A DNA stretch of 64,000 nucleotides, from NCBI GenBank assembly GCA_025667525.1, contig CM046882.1:504316792-504380791 (forward strand), in the 5' to 3' direction. Below are positions 46,566 to 56,810 of this stretch, in pieces. The position numbers and the translations under genes are program-made. A model generated the notes under the pieces. That model was given only the letters and a program-made list of their open reading frames with translations. It searched no databases and was not told where the DNA came from. The stretch comes from Glebionis coronaria. Taxonomy: Eukaryota > Streptophyta > Magnoliopsida > Asterales > Asteraceae. How positions within the stretch are numbered: position 1 is the stretch's first letter; every line of letters begins with the position of its first letter.

Positions 46566-47150
46566 TTGTTGAGAGAAGTTCGTAACAGGTGGTATCATAT
46601 CCAGTTGATTTGGGCGATAGCGAATAAAACTGAGAAGAATGGTATTAGTGGAAGTGTGGTTGTTGATCAAAATCAGGGTCGAGACATTGTGGCAAGTTTG
46701 GATAAGAGTGTGGCGGGTGTTGAGACCATCATGACAGAGTTGAAGACCCAAGTTGAGGGCTTAGAAGGTTTAGACTCCGACTTCACGAGTATGAGGGATG
46801 GCTTTCAAGTGGTCATCAATACTCTTAGTGGTGATGGTATGTGTGTAAACACACACCTTATTTCCTTATAGAATGGACAATAAATGTATACATATATGCA
46901 TATTTATATCGTATATATGTGTTTTATCGTTTGTGAGTGTAGAGGTACAAATATCACAAAGATCACAAGAAACAACCAAAAAATATATGCATATTTGTAC
47001 TATCTCTTTTACTTTCTCGATGGTTTGTAAGGATGGGCTAAGACGGAGTTAGAGCGACGTGGAGTCCTAGACCTCGCTACGACTGTTTCTTACACTAAGG
47101 CCTTGATTGACGTTAGTACAATGAGAGAATCGTCCAAGCTGATGTGTTAG
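46566..47150 (+). pseudogene. gag-derived pseudogene, copy 1
   Basis: Two coding-like blocks of a plant gypsy-type gag. Block 1 (46566-46836) reads VASLDKSVAGVETIMTELK, GLDSDFTSMRDGFQ and similar; it has a TTG, not ATG, at the start of the frame. Block 2 (47032-47150) reads WAKTELERRGVLDLAT and ends with TAG. The middle of gag is missing. Between them lie 195 bp starting GTATGTG and ending TTTGTAAG, and the codon phase matches across it. Against copy 2 nearly all base changes in the blocks alter the amino acid, so I see no sign of purifying selection. Probably a decayed deletion derivative. Confidence 0.6.
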
Positions 47151-48173
47151 CATGTTAGGCTAAATCTTATTGTGTTTGGGGATGAAAACTTGTTAACATT
47201 TTAGACTAAATTTTAGTGTGTATGCTTATGATTTTATGAAACATAGTTGTTACATTTAATTCTATTGTTTCATGCTAGTGGTGGTGCGCGTTAGGCATTA
47301 AAAAACTAGTTATAAATTATTTAGTTAAACGTCCAGTAAAACACGACTAAATAAACGAAGCCTCACGTTTAGTAGATGATTCTATAATTATTTAATGCGC
47401 GTGGATGACTATTGATTAGGAGTAGCATTTTCAGGAGCCCTTAGGTGACCACGTAGGTGCGTTTCTGACCAACTCGCAATCCAATTAGGAGATACTTCAC
47501 ATTACATTAACAAGAGTGTGACGACGCAATTAAATGAATTATTAAAGTATTATTAGATTTTTGTTAGAAAAAGAATTATGTAGATATTTAAAGGATATTT
47601 CAAAATCAAAAGAAAAAAAATTTGTGTTCGCTCTTTGTGTTAAGTCGAGATGTTTTATGGTATTAATAAATTTTCTTTCTTGTTTATGTACTTACGCCGT
47701 GCATTTATAAAATTTAGATATGAAAAGAGAAAAAAAAGTGAAAGAAAATCAAAATTGGTGTTTTTAATGTTTTTCGGAGAAAAAGAATGAAAAAAGCAGA
47801 GAAAATTTTAATTAAGTTCCCTTTTATATTTTTCTCTTCACATAAGTAGAATGATAAAGTTCTGACAAAAAAATTACTTAAATGTCATAACAAAAACACA
47901 TAAAATTTATATACAACAAAAATATAATTGTAAAATCGACCTATTTTTTCTATCTCGTAACTACAGAATACGGTATACAAAATTATATTTCAATCATCGA
48001 CTCTTCTTTATGTTAATTTTTTTCTTTTCGATTTTTCTTTCATTTCAAACTCGAAAAGAGGTTGTTATTTTGAAAAGGAAAAGTTTAATGTAGACTCATT
48101 TTTAACATATACTCAATCAACTAATCAGAGCCACTTATTTTTTTATATAACAAAAACAATTCATTTTTAAAAA
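47151..48173. other. Non-coding part of unit 1
   Basis: AT-rich DNA with no credible frame. 47400-47520 is less AT-rich (TCAGGAGCCCTTAGGTGACC) and may derive from retroelement sequence, but I cannot assign it. Confidence 0.5.
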
Positions 48174-48478
48174 ATTAAATATCTCATAAACCGTTAGTCG
48201 TTACGCAAAACGAAACATACCATCGTAACGAGAATTAAATCATCTTTCTATCGAGAGGCACATGTATATACTTTCAACGAACTTTTTTTTGAGAAAATCA
48301 TATATGATTCGTATTACGAATCATATATGATTCGTATCACGAACCATATATGATTTTCTCAGGAAATTTTTTTGTCAAAAGTATATACATGTACCCTCGA
48401 TAGAAAGACGATTTAACTCTCGTTGTAATGGTGAATTTTTTTGTCACTTGACGATTTATCTTTTGTGAGATATTTAAT
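48174..48478. mobile_element. Foldback palindrome (MITE-like), unit 1
   Basis: About 305 bp with arms ATTAAATATCTC and GAGATATTTAAT and imperfect pairing all the way to the centre, including CTTTCTATCGAGAGG against CCCTCGATAGAAAG and ACATGTATATACTTT against AAAGTATATACATGT. The centre is the palindrome ATATGATTCGTA-T-TACGAATCATAT. Weaker similarity outside the arms suggests a longer Mutator-like element (about 48088-48560). Confidence 0.75.
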
Positions 48479-49428
48479 TTGTAAGAAAAAAGTGGAAACT
48501 TGGTTCAAATGAATGTGATTGTAGTTTATAAAAATAGAGTATACATTGATCTCAACTCTGGTTTAAGATATAAAGTAATACTTATGTGATTTTGGATAAG
48601 CAAATAGAAAGTGCTTATTTGAGATGAAGTTGAAAAATACTTTTAGAGCAATGCTAAATCCTCCTATAATATCCTCTTATTTATCCTCTTACTCACATCA
48701 AATTAAAACATGTGTAATTCACTAATCCTCTTTATTAATTTCATCTATTGATCAATCTATTTGTCATAATCATAAAAGTAAGAAGATATGTAGGCATATC
48801 AAGTGTAAACTTGATTTGAATGAATGTGATTGTGGTTTATGCTAAATAGAGTATACATTGATCTCAACTCTAGTTTAAGATATAGAGTAATACTTATGTG
48901 ATTTTAGATAAGCAAATAGAAAATACTTATTTGAGATGAAGTTGAAAAATACTTTTAGAGAAATGTTAAATCCTCTTACAATATCCTTTTACTTATCCTC
49001 TTATCCACATCAATTTTTTGTCTCTTACAACCTAATACCAAAGCCCCTTCCTAATAACTTTCAACAATTCATTATTTATTGACTATTATTATTTATATTA
49101 CTTTTACATAAGCAGATTTAAACATGATTTTTTAGCATAATTAGAAAAACAAATAATCTAGAACACACACAAGTAAAGTTGATTGTTATTTTGATTTGGT
49201 TTGATTGACAATTTGAGTTTGTTGTTGGTAAGAAATATGCTACATTAATTCATTTAAATGCGATTCATTGTGTTCGAACTAAAATAGAGAGTAAATCATG
49301 AATTACTAAAATAGAGTAAATCATAATTTAAAAAAAAAGTAAAAAAAATAAAAATTACTATGTATATTAAAATGAACCAACTCATTTAGAGCAGTTGGCC
49401 CCACTTTTATGGAGCTTAAAGCATCTTC

Positions 49429-50431
49429 AATAGAAATAGCTATCAAAGATTTTTTGTTAATCTAAAAAGCTATTGAAGATGTTTTTTAGCATTGCAACAA
49501 AGGTTTTTTGCAATTGTTTTTACAAATACTTGACAAACACAAGTCTTGTATAAAAGTCTTGCCTACAAATGTATTTTGCATTTAGGCTATGTTTAGCAAA
49601 ACTAGATGTAGGCTATATTTGGTAGCAAGCTTTTTGAATCATTTTGGAGCGGTAAGCGACAAGTGATTATCATTTTCACCTAAAAGCTTGTTTGGTAAGG
49701 AGAAACTAGAGTTTGGATATCATACAACTGCTCTTACTTGAAATGCTTGATAGGAGAAACATTTCAGAAATTCTGCTAGCAGTTTGCCTCAAAATTACAA
49801 ATATATCCTCCTTTAGTTTCTTAATAACTTTCTTATTTCCTTAATTATTTTATGCCCTTTTTTAAAATTTTATAGTTTATAATTACTGCTACTGCTATAT
49901 TACCAAACACTTTTTAAATAAACAGTTACTGCTTATTGCTCCTACTAACTGCTACTGCTTACTGCCTACTACTTCTGCTTCTACAACTACTTACTACTAC
50001 GTGTCGCAAAACATATCCGTAAGCTATTAATTGTAAGCTATTTACTAAAAAGATGTTAACATGAGATATAAGCTATATATTTTTAATTAAAATGTTTGAC
50101 ATATTAACTGTTGACTATAAAATCAAGATGTAAAATGACTTAAAAGGAATTAACTTAAATAAATTATAACACGTGGAGGGTATATCAGTAATTTACAAGT
50201 TTAACAGATCTTGACAATTTAAAAAGATTTATGAATTAACTTTTTATTTAAGAGCTATTTGTTTAAAATAAAAAGCTAATAGCTCTTAAAAATTGTTGTG
50301 CTATCAGATTATATCTTTAACAAAAAAGAAAACAACTCTTAAAAAAATCTTTAAAACAGCTTTTACCAAACATAGCTTTCATGTAATCGATGCAAAAAGT
50401 TTTTTTTTGTTTTTTTGCATTGCATATGCTT
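49429..50431. mobile_element. Nested MITEs in unit 1
   Basis: Outer Harbinger-like element: AAGCATCTTCAATAG at the left and TGCATTGCATATGCTT at the right, flanked by TTA (49426-49428, 50432-50434). Inside it lies a hAT-like element at 49585-50377 (GGCTATGTTTAGC / CCAAACATAGCT, flanks TGCATTTA and TTCATGTA, 6 of 8 bases equal), and inside that another at 49611-50018 (GGCTATATTTGGTAGCAAG / GTGTCGCAAAACATATCC). All non-coding. Confidence 0.6.
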
Positions 50432-50592
50432 TTAGGAAGGGGATTTGGTATTAGGTTCGAGTCTTGCAAGAGACAAAAATCTGAATATCCCACTTTCCTT
50501 GTTCATTTCTTTAAAGCTTTCTTACTTGCCTAAATCGTTTAGTATTCGAGCAAGACTGACTTAGTCAAGACTAAGTAGCGTACGAGATACCC

Positions 50593-51177
50593 TTGTTGAG
50601 AGAAGTTCGTAACAGGTGGTATCATATCCGGTTGATTTGGGCGATCGCGAATAAAACTGAGAAGAATGGTGTTAGTGGAAGTGCGGTTGTTGATCAAAAT
50701 CAGGGTCGAGACGTTGTGGCAAGTTTGGATAAGAGAGTGGCGGGTATTGAGACCATCATGACAGAGTTGAAGACCCAAGTTGAGGGCTTAGAAGGTTTAG
50801 ACTCCGACTTCACGAGTATGAGGGATGGCTTTCAAGTGGTCATCAATACTCTTAGTGGTGATGGTATGTGTGTAAACAAACACCTTATTTCCCTATAGAA
50901 CGGACAATAAATGTATACATATATGCATATTTATATTGTATATATGTGTTTTATCGTTTGTGCGTGTAGAGGTACAAATATCACAAAGATCACAAGAAAC
51001 GACGAAAAAATATATGCATATTTGTACTATCTCTTTTACTTTCTCGATGGTTTGTAAGGATGGGCTAAGACGGGGTTAGAGCGACGTGGAGTCCTATACC
51101 TCGCTACGACTGTTGCTTACACTAAGGCCTTGATTGACTTTAGTACAATGAGAGAATCGTCCAAGCCGACGTGTTAG
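50593..51177 (+). pseudogene. gag-derived pseudogene, copy 2
   Basis: Blocks 50593-50863 and 51059-51177, separated by the same 195-bp GTATGT...GTAAG segment as in copy 1. The block 1 frame again begins with TTG. It differs from copy 1 by six amino acids but only one silent change in block 1, which fits neutral drift. Confidence 0.6.
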
Positions 51178-52202
51178 CATGTTAGGCTAAATCTTATTGT
51201 GTTGGGGATGAAAACTTGTTAGCATTTTAGACTAAATTTTAGTGTGTATGCTTATGATTTTATGAAACATAGTTGTTACATTTAATTCTATTGTTTCATG
51301 CTAGTGGTGGTGCGCGTTAGGCATTAGAAAACTAGTTATAAATTGTTTAGTTAAACGTCCAGTGAAACACGACTAAATAAACGAAGCCTCACGTTTAGTA
51401 GACGATTCTCTAATTATTTAATGCGCGTGAATGACTATTGAGTAGGAGTAGCGTTTTCAGGAGCCCTTAGGTGACCACGTAGGTGCGTTTCTGACCAACT
51501 CACAATCCAATTAGGAGATACTTCACATTACATTAACAAGAGTGTGACGATGCAATAAAATGAATTATTAAAGTATTATTAGATTTTTGTTAGAAAAAGA
51601 ATTATGTAGATATTTAAAGGATGTTTCAAAATCAAAAGAAAAAAAATTTGTGTTCGCTCTTTGTGTTAAGTCGAGATGTTGTATGGTATTAATAAATTTT
51701 CTTTCTTGTTTATGTACTTACTCCGTGCATTTTTAAGATTTAGATATGAAAAGAGAGAAAAAAGTGAAAGAAGAGCAAAATTGGTGTTCTTTTAATGTTT
51801 TTTGGAGAAAAAAATGAAAAAAAGCAAAGACAATTATAATTAAATTTCTTTTTACATTTTTTTCTTCACATAAGTGGAATGATAAAGTTCTGACAAAAAA
51901 TTACTTAAGTGTCATAACAAAAACACATAAACTTTATATACAACAAAAATATAATTGTAAAATCGACCTATTTTTTTCTATCTCCTAACTATAGAATACG
52001 GTATACAAAATTATATTTCAATCGTCGACTCTTCTTTTATGTTAATTTTTCTCTTTTCTATTTTTCTTTCATTTCAAACTCGAAAAGATGTTGTTATTTT
52101 GAAAAGGAAAAGTTTAATGTAGACTCATTTTTAACATATATTCAATCAACTAATCACAACCACTTACTTTTTTATATAACAAAAACAATTCATTTTTAAA
52201 AA
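51178..52202. other. Non-coding part of unit 2
   Basis: Counterpart of 47151-48173. No credible frame. Confidence 0.5.
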
Positions 52203-52503
52203 ATTAAATATCTCACAAACCGTTAGTCGTTACGCAAAACGAAACATACCATCGTAACGAGAATTAAATCATCTTTCTATCGAGAGGCACATGTATATAC
52301 TTTCAACGAACTTTTTTTTTGAAATCATATATGATTCGTACTACGAATCATATATGATGGTATCACAAACCATATATGATTTTCTCAGGAAATTTTTTTG
52401 TCAAAAGTATATACATGTACTCTCGATAGAAAGATGATTTAACTCTCGTTGTAATGGTGAATTTTTTGTTACTTGACGATTTACCTTTTGTGAGATATTT
52501 AAT
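52203..52503. mobile_element. Foldback palindrome (MITE-like), unit 2
   Basis: Copy of 48174-48478 with a few small deletions near the centre (TGATGGTATCACAAACC), so the central palindrome is damaged while the outer arms still pair. Confidence 0.72.
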
Positions 52504-53464
52504 TTTTAAGAAAAAAGTGGAAATTTGGTTTAAATCAATGTGATTGTGGTTTATAAAAATAGAGTATACATTAATCTCAACTCTGGTTTAAGATATAGAG
52601 TAATACTTATGTGACTTTGGATAAGCAAATAGAAAGTGCTTATTTGAGATGAAGTTGAAAAATACTTTTAGAGCAATGCTAAATCCTCTTATAATATCCT
52701 CTTACTTATCCTCTTACTCAAATCAAATTAAAACATGTGTAATTCACTAATTTTCTTTATTAATTTCATCTATTGATCAATCTATTTGTCATAATCATAA
52801 AAGTAGGAAGATATGTAGGCATATCAAGTGGAAACTTAGTTTGAATGAATGTGATTGTGGTTTATGCTAAAAATAGAGTATACATTGATCTCAACTCTAG
52901 TTTAAGATATAGAGTAATAATTATGTGATTACGTATGTGATTTTGGATAAGCAAATAGAAAATGCTTATTTGAAATGAAGTTAAAGAATACTTTTAGAGC
53001 AATGCTAAATCCGCTTACAATATTCTTTTACTTATCCTCTTATCCATATCAAATTTTTATCTCTTGCAACCTAATACCAAAGCCCCTTCCTAATAACTTT
53101 CAACAATTCATTATTTATTGACTATTATTATTTATATTACTTTTACATAAGCAGATTTAGACATGATTTTTTGGCATAATTAGAAAAACAAATAATCTAG
53201 AACACACGTAAGTAAAGTTGATTGTTATTTTGATTTGGTTTGATTGACAATTTGAGTTTGTTATTGGTAAGAAATATGCTACATTAATTCATTTAAATGC
53301 GATTCATTGTGTTCGAACTAAAATAGAGAGTAAACCATGAATTACTAAAATAGAGTAAATCATAAAATAGAGTAAATCATAAATTAAAAAAATTAAAAAA
53401 TTACTATGTATATTGAAACGAACCAACTCATTTAGAGCAGTTGGCCCTACTTTTCGAGAGCTTA

Positions 53465-54467
53465 AAGCATAGAAATAGCTATCAAAGTTTTTTTATTATT
53501 CTAAAAAGCTATTGAAGATGTTTTTTAGCATTGCAACAAAGGTTTTTTTAAGTGTTTTTATAAAAACTTGACAAACAAGAGTCTTGTATAAAAGTCTTGC
53601 CTACAAATGTATTTTGCATTTAGGCTATGTTTAGCAAAACTAGATGTAGGCTATGTTTGGCAGCAAGCTTTTTGAATCATTTTAGAGCGGTAAGCGATAA
53701 ACGGTTATCATTTTCACCTAAAAGTTTGTTTGGTAAGGAGCAACTAGAGTTTGGATATTATACAACTGCTTTTATTTGAAATGATTTATAGGAGAAGCAT
53801 TTCAGAAATTCTGTTAGCAGTTTGCGTTAAAATTACAAATATATCCTCCTTTAGTTTCTTAATAACTTTCTTATTTTCTTAATTATTTTATGCCCTTTTT
53901 CGAAATTTTATAGTTTATAATTACTGCTACTGCTATGTTTACCAAACACTTTTTAAATAAACAGTTACTACTTACTGCTCCTACTAACTGCTACTGCTTA
54001 CTGCCAACTGCTTCTGCTTCTACAACTGCTTACTACTACGTGCCGCCAAACATATCCGTAAGCTGTTAATTGTAAGCTGTTTACTAAAAAGATGTTAACA
54101 TGAGATATAAGCTATATTTTTTTTAATTAAAGTGTTTGACATATTAACTATTGACTATAAAATCAAGATGTAAAATGATTTAAAAGGATAAATTTAAATA
54201 AATTATAATATGTGGAGGGTATATCAGTAGTTTACAAGTTTAACAACTCTTGACAATTTAAAAAGCTTTATGAATCAATTTTTTATTTAAGAGCTATTTG
54301 TTTAAAATAAAAAGCTAATAACTCTTAAATATTGTTGTGCTATCAGATTATTTTTTAACAAAAAAACTAACAACTCTAACAAAAATATTTGAAACAGCTT
54401 TTACCAAACATAACTTTCATGTAATCAATGCAAAAAGTTTTTTTTTGTTTTTTCATGGCATATGCTC
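53465..54467. mobile_element. Nested MITEs in unit 2
   Basis: Counterpart of 49429-50431, flanked by TTA (53462-53464, 54468-54470). The outer left terminus is damaged by a small deletion. The inner element 53649-54057 has the better preserved ends GGCTATGTTTGGCAGCAAG and GTGCCGCCAAACATATCC. Confidence 0.6.
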
Positions 54468-54522
54468 TTAGGAAGGGGCTTTGGTATTAGGTTCGAGTCT
54501 TGCAAGAGACAAAAATCTGAAA

Positions 54523-54851
54523 TTTTCTTTTTTAGTGTGAAACCGTGACTTTTAAAGGTTTATCTTTGCCGGTTCTTTTTAGTGGTTTGGATCTCAAAGT
54601 CTGTCCATTATGGATGATGTAACATGAATGTTAGATTTTAGTCAAAATTGAGATGTTTCTAAAAAGATTATATTAAAGCGGAAGTACCGTATATGATGAA
54701 TGAAAACGACGGCCTCATTATTTCAAATGGCAAAGTATAAGCTAACTTATTTAGAGCTCAAGTAAGCTTAAAAAAAATAAATATGAAAGTTCGTTTATAA
54801 ATCAGTCAACAAGCTTAAATTGTGTTTTAAAAATAAGCATATCCAAAACCT
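54523..54851. other. Spacer before the Mutator-like MITE
   Basis: AT-rich, no coding frame. 54670-54740 (ACCGTATATGATGAATG...CATTATTTCAAATGGCAA) resembles 46330-46410 and 55490-55545, pieces of the same old repeat. Confidence 0.5.
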
Positions 54852-54860
54852 TAAAAAGAA

Positions 54861-55166
54861 GGGAAAATCACTCAAAAATGTAATAAACTAACCATCTTTT
54901 ATGGTTATGTGTACTAAACTAATTTTTTTCTTATTGTGTGTATTAAACTTTCTGATTTCGTTCATTGTGTGTATTTTTAGATGATTTTGCTATGTAAAAT
55001 GACCATTCTACCCTTCAAATTTTAAAAAAAGTAGGGGTAAAATCGTCTCAAAATACACATAATAATCGAAATTATAAAGTTCAATACACACAATGAGAAA
55101 AAAATTAGTTTAATACACACAACCATAAAAAGTGGTTAGTTTAATACATTTTTGAGTGATTTTCCC
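54861..55166. mobile_element. Mutator-like MITE with 9-bp target duplication
   Basis: 306 bp with long inverted ends: GGGAAAATCACTCAAAAATG and, at the right, CATTTTTGAGTGATTTTCCC; pairing continues for more than 60 bp. The flanks are the exact 9-mer TAAAAAGAA (54852-54860 and 55167-55175). Length, long arms and 9-bp duplication fit a non-autonomous Mutator-type element. Non-coding. Confidence 0.92.
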
Positions 55167-55175
55167 TAAAAAGAA

Positions 55176-55656
55176 ATGATAATTGATTTTTGTTGGTCGT
55201 CACCGATGGATCACATGATCAAGAGAGATAAATCATGTAACATCATCTTTAAAAGGACACGAGAACATGATTTAAACATATGACATCCATTTTAAGTTGC
55301 ATGTCTCCGATCATTCGACAGCCAGCTCGTTTAAAATATGTATTATTTGGTTTTGATTTGATTTGATTTGTGTTACACTTAGATTTTGTTATTGATAAGA
55401 AGTAAGCTACATTTATTCAGATAAACGCGATTTCCCGTCTTTGAACCAAAATAGAGTAAACTATTTTAGTACTATATATGTCGAAGTACAAGTACCATAT
55501 ATGTCGAAGGAGCCGGTCTCATTGTTTCAAATGGCAAGGAAAATGTTCTCGAACTAGGTGGTGCTGGAACTAACTTATCAATAAGCTTTATAAGTAACCT
55601 TAAAGAAGACCAAAGAAAGTTTGTTTATAAATAAGTTTTCAGAATAAACTAATCCA
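55176..55656. other. Spacer with old repeat pieces
   Basis: No coding frame. 55194-55320 is similar to 61490-61605, on the other side of the copia element. 55370-55545 is another copy of the old repeat seen at 44980-46440. Confidence 0.5.
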
Positions 55657-55661
55657 AAACG

Positions 55662-56302
55662 TGTTGGGGTTTACTTCGTTCCAACAGGGTGAAGATAATC
55701 AATAGCCTAAATACGTACCAACGAATGGTTACCGGATATCTCTTGAAGACGTGTAATCACTTTCCAAAGAAGATTATTCGACCCTATGCCTGGGTTAACA
55801 CGAATACCTCCTTGGGATAAAACCAAGAGTTAGTTCTTGTTTTAGGCACAAATCAAGAACTCTGTGCGTGTAAGTGTTTCTTGTTTCTGTCTATTTCATC
55901 ATGCAAATATGATCACTATTTATAGTGATCCTAGTCCTAGAATGATGTAACTCATAGTCAATGGTATTTAAGAGCATTAATCGGTCAATTAAGCTCATAA
56001 TTACCTAAATGAAAGCATAGTGGTTACATGACCATAAACCTGGTCATCAAGTCAATATTCAACCCTCATTGATTGGTCAAAGAGGTTACAAAGACTTTGT
56101 GCATCAACCAGGAGCAACGTCCTAACTAGGAGCAACTTCCTAACCAGGAGCAACTTCCTAACCAGGAGCAGCTTCCTCCTGATGAACTTTCAACCACTAT
56201 ATTGAGTCCAGGGAGGTCAGGGACATAATGGGTGTACACTCCGTACCTCCAAACCCATTTACAAGTATGACTCGATCCCACAATTGCACTAAATTTCCAA
56301 CA
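55662..56302 (-). repeat. 3' LTR of the minus-strand copia element
   Basis: 641 bp. It contains four units of an AACCAGGAGCAACTTCCT minisatellite (about 56108-56176) where the other LTR has three, which accounts for most of the length difference. The TATA region with a flanking 8-bp hairpin is at 55911-55930. Confidence 0.93.
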
Positions 56303-56316
56303 ATCCTCCCCAATTT
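56303..56316 (-). other. Polypurine tract of the minus-strand copia element
   Basis: ATCCTCCCCAATTT on the plus strand reads as AAATTGGGGAGGAT on the minus strand, directly before the 3' LTR. Confidence 0.85.
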
Positions 56317-56810
56317 AGTACAATTCCTTTTTGCATGAAAATCAACTTTAACAAAATCAGTGCATAAATGAAAATGTCCCGAGGATTGAATTTCCATATT
56401 AGTACATCACTTCAAATATTCGAGAATCGGGGTGTTCTAAGAATTGAACCCTTCAACTACTTTGAATACCTGAAGATAAAACACACACAAGTTTTCAAAC
56501 ACTTAAAACGCTCCTGACACCATACAAGCCATGTGTCCATATCTAATTCATAAATGTTGTAAGAGCCAAAGTCCATGCTCCTTGAGGCGGCGAAACCTCA
56601 ACATTTACATAGGTGGTTCCTTTTTAGTTCATGCTCCTGCTTAAGCACTTTTTCAAAGAAATTAACCATTAAGAAGTTTATAACTTCATCCTCCTTTCAG
56701 CAGGTACAAGCACATCCTTGGGATGATATACATGTGCTTCAGTCCCCTGAATGTTCAGCTTTCCACATTGAACTCAGCTCCCAAGTTTCCTCAGGAGGGA
56801 GTTGGGTGTC
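56317..56810 (-). other. 3' untranslated region of the copia element
   Basis: About 490 bp between the end of RNase H and the PPT. No credible frame. Confidence 0.7.

Larger units (their letters stand above)
46461..50487. repeat. 4.03-kb tandem duplication, unit 1
   Basis: Unit 1 is collinear with unit 2 (50488-54522) at an offset of exactly 4,027 bp for most of its length. Contents: an LTR-end-like start with a PBS-like TGGTATCA (46591), gag-derived pieces (46566-47150), non-coding DNA, a foldback palindrome (48174-48478), an internal direct repeat (about 48494-48690 and 48815-49010), an old host repeat (49190-49330) and nested MITEs (49429-50431). The words ATCTTAAT just before unit 1 and ATCTGAAT at its end suggest microhomology at the joint. 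Confidence 0.9.
50488..54522. repeat. 4.03-kb tandem duplication, unit 2
   Basis: Second unit, about 95% identical to unit 1 by eye, with the same order of contents. The repeats' right end (TTGGTATTAGGTTCGAGTCT...CTGAA) closes both units. Confidence 0.9.
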
